In this document: in pieces, positions 59,365-64,000 of the stretch
Layout: each line of letters begins with the position of its first letter
Position numbering within the stretch: position 1 is the first letter of the stretch
Source: Trichaptum fuscoviolaceum
Lineage: Eukaryota; Basidiomycota; Agaricomycetes; Hymenochaetales; Trichaptaceae
Direction of reading: 5' to 3'
Length of the DNA: 64,000 bases
Assembly (NCBI GenBank): GCA_910574455.1
Contig: CAJSYZ010000007.1
Location: 1,054,001-1,118,000, forward strand
Made by a program: the position numbers and the translations under genes
The notes under the pieces: model-generated
The model's database searches: none
What the model was told of the DNA's origin: nothing
The model's input: only the letters and a program-made list of their open reading frames with translations

Positions 59365-60470
59365 AAAATGTGTGTATGTGTCTGCTGTTTCCGCGCGTTG
59401 CTAGCTGGAGTGGACGTGCTATTGTGCATCAAGGCATCATGCGCACCCACGAGATCGCGAGAAGGACGGCTCACAGGTGTGAATTCTACTCGTGTCAGCT
59501 ATCGCCAATATTCTAATTAAACCTCTCTAGTTGCACCTCGAGATGCTAATATTGGCCCGGGGGAGCTTTGTTCCGAGGTTCTTTCGTCTTTCCTTGGATA
59601 TGACTTCCCGACTTCAGCATTTGTCACCAAATTGGAGAATTAGAAGTTCATGCAAGGAGATTGCTATAATGGCACTGCTTTCAGGCGACATTCTGGTATG
59701 GTTATATCTTCTGCGAAGCAGTGACGGCCGGCAATCTGACAGTTTTGATCCAGAACCTAAAGTCCGCTTTCTTTCTCAGGTTATATCTTCTTTTCCACGG
59801 AAATCGAATTGTTCTGAGCAGGCTGGAACAATGCTTCAAGTTGCATCTCTACTACTAGCATTGCGCTCTGCATCACCGGACGCGGGTTCAATTTGTCGCT
59901 TCCAACCCCTCATTCATTCGAACTCTAAGTCCGTAATCAGATCCTCTATGCATCTTGTTCTACCCCCTAGCTCCCAGCCCCTTCTACTGATCGTGATGCA
60001 CCGGGTGACGCGTCTAGTATAACGAAGGTACGTCGAAATGTACGTCTTGTTACCATCATGAGTCTCGCCCGGACAGACGTTCTAACCTCTCAGTTTCGGA
60101 TACACGCTTCCGCTTAAACAGTTCTTTGCCGTCCTGGAAACCTTCGGTCCTCCTCCTTTTGCAAATTTGCGAAGCTCGAAGTTGGATCTTGTGTGGGCGA
60201 AAAGCGTGATGTATCATTGTTATGAGGGGCTAAGACGTGGAAGTTACGTGAAATGCACAATCGGTCTTTTGCTATATGACCGCCATCTTGTCCTGTGACC
60301 GACTGTGTACCGTGATCGGAGCAAGATTGACTTCTCTTCTCGCTCTAGATGTGATGGTGAACAAGATGCAGACTGAATATCAACAGCATCTCCAATTCCT
60401 CCTCAACCGATACAGGCTCCTTACCATGGTGGATATTACCAATCCGTCTTATAAGGAAGATTTGATCTAG
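59365..60470 (+). CDS. possible multi-exon gene of unknown function
   Basis: Evidence is limited. From ATG 59365 an open frame runs to a plausible intron (about 59476-59530). It resumes with DANIGPGELCSEVLSSFLGY, but the middle could not be followed with confidence. Near the right end, FFAVLETFGPPPFANL and LTSLLALDVMVNKM...QHLQFLLNRYR and a stop at 60468-60470 look like real protein. I recognise no domain. It may be one gene, two, or a decayed one. Confidence 0.35.
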
Positions 60471-60815
60471 TGTACTTACAGTTCAATAAACTTATTTTTT
60501 CTTCATTTGTCTTCAATATACAGTGTGTTTGACTGAACGTTCTGAATCAACGTTAACTTAAAGTTAGGAGTGGTAGTAGACTTAAACGAGGAGTATCGTC
60601 TCACGCTAAAAATACACACTTCACGATTTTGTAGAGACAACTTTTCCCTTTGATTAACTACCTTCATCACTTCTTGAATAGGATTCTTCTAGCAACGCCT
60701 ACTGGGATATTGAGCTTAGTTTATCATGGATCATCATGTCTCTGTAGGCTCTTGCAGTCACTAAGACACGCTGTGCGCTAATTTTTGGTTCCGGTAGTAT
60801 CCAGCAATTTCTGAC

Positions 60816-61322
60816 ATGTTGAAGAAGTACCCAAAAGCTGCAGGAGCATTGTTCACGACCTATAACGATCTCTCCCTATGTGAATATTCTGTGACAATCT
60901 ACTGCATGAGTAATGTAAAGGAGACTAACAGAGGCAAACCCAGCGCAGCAATGGGAAGACCTCGAAGTCTTAGACGTTCCTAGTTGTGCTCGTGGTGCAA
61001 TACGAGGACGCAGGCCTGGAACTGTGAGTCATAGTCTTTCTTGACGACGAATTTATTACTTCACCGCCGCTAAGCTTATCTTGGATGACAAGGATGACCG
61101 AATACCAGTCATTCCATGCGCGATGGCGGACAGTCTTTCACTAGGATGGTAAGTGTTGAGGGATTCGTGGTTGTATGTTTTCTAACTTGCTTCATCCACA
61201 GGGTGGGCAGCGCACTTGCTGATCTTGGAGATCCACCGGAGATATATCTTGCCATCTCAACGGAAGATTCGTCCATTGTATATTACAAGATCAGCCGAGG
61301 ATTCGTCAAGCCTCCTCTATAA
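60816..61322 (+). CDS. sen15: tRNA-splicing endonuclease subunit Sen15
   Basis: Four small exons (60816-60879, 60944-61023, 61075-61148, 61202-61322) sum to 339 nt in phase, 112 residues. The N-terminus has ALFTTYNDL, the middle QQWEDLEVLDVPSC and PVIPCAMADSLSLGW, and the C-terminus YLAISTEDSSIVYYKISRGF followed by VKPPL and the stop. The C-terminal block is the conserved signature of Sen15, a structural, non-catalytic subunit of the tRNA intron endonuclease heterotetramer. In yeast this complex sits on the mitochondrial surface; in other eukaryotes it is nuclear. The size agrees with fungal Sen15. Introns are 51-64 nt. Confidence 0.88.
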
Positions 61323-62062
61323 ACCTCTTTCTCTAGTTGTATTCGCTCCATGTTTGAGTGACCCTACAATTACAACCCACTCAAGCACTCGAACCCAAAA
61401 TCACCAGTCGAAGATAATGTTGCAGCACGCAGATACGGTTGGTTTGGCTTGATCTTGTTCGTGTCGTTCATATACTGCAAAAGTTCGGACGTTGCAACTG
61501 ATAATAAAGCACAGTGGTAGGTTAAGATAATATGTGTATAAGTAGAATGGGATGAGTTATGCCGCGAGCCTTATGGCCGTTCTCGTGACAGGTCACATTA
61601 ATCGGCATTACACAAATATTATGATACAGAACGCAAGAGTTGAAATCATAGGCCGAACATGGTGCGTCAAACCATTACATGTATACAGTATGAATCCACC
61701 ATGCAATCGGCCTACGGACTCGAAGGTTTCGTCAATATCCGGACTAACGACCTTCTCGTTGTTTTGTCAGCATTTTCTTTCGCACATTATGTATAAAAAA
61801 TTGTGAAGCTCACCTCAAATCGAACAAAGAGGGGTCGGCTTGCCATGCTAATGTGGACTAACCCGATCATTAAAACGTGTGCACCATTGGTGATAACAGA
61901 TGGGCTGCCGCTAGTCTTTGCGTTGCCTGACTCTCTCCAGTTTCGAGCTGTGTATCAGCGGCTTTCAATTGCGGAACAACACAGTTCTGGAACTCAGCGA
62001 GCAGCTCCGGATAACCCCATAGAACATATTGCGCTGCCATCTCAAACCCATCGGAGTCAATT
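61323..62062. other. intergenic space, convergent 3' ends
   Basis: It lies between Sen15 (plus) and the membrane-protein gene (minus). Only short frames without motifs were seen. Confidence 0.4.
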
Positions 62063-64000
62063 CTAGTTCATGGGCTCATTAGCAGTCAGTCCACGTAAAC
62101 GATGCCGCATATGTACGTACGCTCCGTCCTTCCACTTTTTAACACTATTCTTAGTAATGTCTTCAAAGTAGCCATTCGTGAATGTGACCTTCGTAAAGCG
62201 TATATAGTCTTCTATTGCATTCGCCAGATTTTTGGGTATGTCCCGCGTGTATGAAGATGGAGTAGGGCTTGTCGTATCTATTTGGTTGGAGTTGTGTCCC
62301 ACATCAACGTTTTCGAGATCTGTCTCATGACTCTCATCCGGATAACGCTGATGTTTGACGCACTGGACCATCTTGGTGATAATGAAGATTATCCCCCGAA
62401 CAAATCCTCTACCTGGAAACATAGTATGCCTAACGAGCACTGAAAGAGGATGTGGGTGACCCAGCGGTCTGTCAGACCAACTATACCTGGTCGCCAGATC
62501 GAAATTTAGCTGGACTACCCGATTGTCGCATAGAAGGGCCCTTGTGGAGTTTCAGGACCCGAAAACATTTATTGGTAAACCAGCTGCTCACCATAAGACA
62601 TTCCTGCGGATATTCTGCATAACATAGGTGGACCAATTGAGTTTGACTAAGAACCATGATGTTGCGACCAGCAATCCGATGATGTGCAGGGAAGTAAATG
62701 CCAAAGTCAAAGTAGAGACAAAATTAGCCTAAACAACCCATGTCAGCTTGAGTACAGGCAACGTCAATTTCATGTGCGTACCTGATGAGATGAATAAGGG
62801 AACAAATTAAGACCGATGACGAAAGCAGCCGCAGATATTGCCAAGAAGACTATAGGGGCCTTGCGTAGCCAAAGCTCAATTGGCTTGGGAGGTTCGTGGG
62901 TTGAATAACTTCGGCATGAGTTAGAAATTTTGAGGATACGCAAACCTCTTTTTATATACTCACACATGCGATTTCCTCCAAGTTAGACTTAAAACACTGT
63001 TGACACCGGAGGAGATACTGAATACCAATGATAGAAACCAGCATAGATTCACTAAGTTGCCCAACGGAGCATCGGTTGTTTGAAACGAGAATTGCAACGT
63101 GGTCGCCGTGACACTGGAGAAAAAGGTTGCAATCGTCGTCAACGAAACATAGTGAGTGGTGGCGCGCTCTTCTTCTTCAGCGACAAATGACGGGAGGACT
63201 GTTCGTAATTGTCAGCTGAGGCATTGAGGGAGGATAAAAGCTAGCTTGCCTCTTACGGAAAATTCCCGAAGTTCCTTAACTACGTCGCTGTTTAAATCTA
63301 TGAACTGAGGAAGGATATGAGAGACAAGCCGCTCGAGATTTTCTTCGGGTCCTTCGCTTAGGTCTGGCATTGTGCGTTAAGGCATACACACCTCGACATT
63401 CATGAAACGGCACGGTTCTTACCGATCTCATTTACTGCTTCCTGATCACAGCATATCAGTGTTTCAAACTTTACAGTGCAGATATGTTCCAACCTTAGTA
63501 TAAGCTTCCCATCGTTGGAGATGTCGAAAATAAAAGGCGTGCTTTTGGCAATATAAGACCGTAATCAGTTTCTGGGTCCGTATAGCGATCCGGTCCAGAA
63601 GCCGCTTCAATGCTTTGATTGCTTGCATATCTCCTAGACGTCGTAGACACCGTTCAGAGAACCCTGCATCGCAACTGAACGATATAGACAAACCGTTTTC
63701 TATTGCTAATTCCACAGCGTCATACATCTCTGAAAGCCGTTTCGGTGTCACTTTCAAAGATGCGGCCACAGTTCGATCGCCCCCAATATGGGTGAAAAGA
63801 TTTTCGAGGTCAATGTACTATTCGAATGTCACGGGGCCTCAGTCTAAAAGTTTAGAGAAGACAAAGTCTGGCACACCTCTCGTTTCAATTCATCCGACGA
63901 TCTTCCAATATATCATGGTATGAAACGAACATGTTGAGAAACCTCTTAAAATGCGTTACAGCTGAATACTCACCTTTTATAAGCATTCAGAACATTTACA
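62063..64000 (-). CDS. multi-pass membrane protein of a basidiomycete family, 5' end outside the window
   Basis: Minus-strand exons encode, from right to left, a helical region (LSEMYDAVELAIENGLSIS, about 63690) and a first hydrophobic segment (LVNLCWFLSLVFSISSGVNS, about 63040). A linker (PPKPIELWLRKAP) leads to a second segment (IVFLAISAAAFVIGLNLF, about 62830) and probably a third near 62680. A charged cytoplasmic tail ends at 62063-62065. The pattern of CWFLSLVFSI followed by RKAP-FLAISAAAF is familiar from many uncharacterised basidiomycete proteins. The gene continues past the right edge (a GTGAG donor lies near 63973). Exon limits are approximate. Confidence 0.65.

Overview
The window looks like nuclear DNA of a filamentous basidiomycete, most likely an Agaricomycete. 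Genes are interrupted by many short GT-AG introns of roughly 50-95 nt. There is a chromodomain-bearing Ty3/gypsy element and a Plavaka-type (CACTA-like) DNA transposase of the kind known from mushroom-forming fungi. Several conserved housekeeping genes (a Sen15-type tRNA endonuclease subunit, an MCM1-type MADS-box factor, a Red1/ZFC3H1-type zinc-finger protein) have fungal architecture. I saw no rRNA, tRNA or CRISPR.

Layout. 1-5152: the 3' part of a Ty3/gypsy retrotransposon, frameshifted in the integrase tail and split inside its chromodomain by a 602-bp solo LTR with a 5-bp target duplication. 5153-8264 and 32862-36163: two copies of a duplicated block carrying a multi-exon gene of unknown function. 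The first copy is cut by the gypsy LTR and frameshifted; the second belongs to an apparently complete gene at 31130-35553. 9100-9957: a small DnaQ-like 3'-5' exonuclease.

10.8-31.1 kb is an accessory island. It holds two almost identical 2.47-kb blocks (10789-13260 and 17110-19580), each with a dead BCS1-like AAA ATPase and a protease remnant. It also holds a trypsin-like protease gene, two large genes of unknown function and a Plavaka transposase. The spaces between these genes are filled with a small vocabulary of short palindromic words (arms such as CAACTT/AAGTTG, CCACTG/CAGTGG, GACTC/GAGTC, ACTACT/AGTAGT). Similar words flank the transposase and each of the other island genes, so the region may be a transposon carrying cargo, or a nest of related elements. 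That is inference.

37-64 kb is mostly ordinary gene space. It has a pair of paralogous short-chain dehydrogenases (one broken by an 8-nt insertion), a Red1/ZFC3H1-like nuclear RNA-surveillance protein, a gene-poor stretch of about 6 kb, an MCM1-like MADS-box factor, a long SAM-dependent methyltransferase whose SAM-binding motif is encoded by a 17-nt micro-exon, a four-exon Sen15 gene, and the 3' part of a membrane-protein gene running off the right edge. Exon boundaries were inferred by eye from splice motifs, phase and family resemblance; no alignment or search was run.
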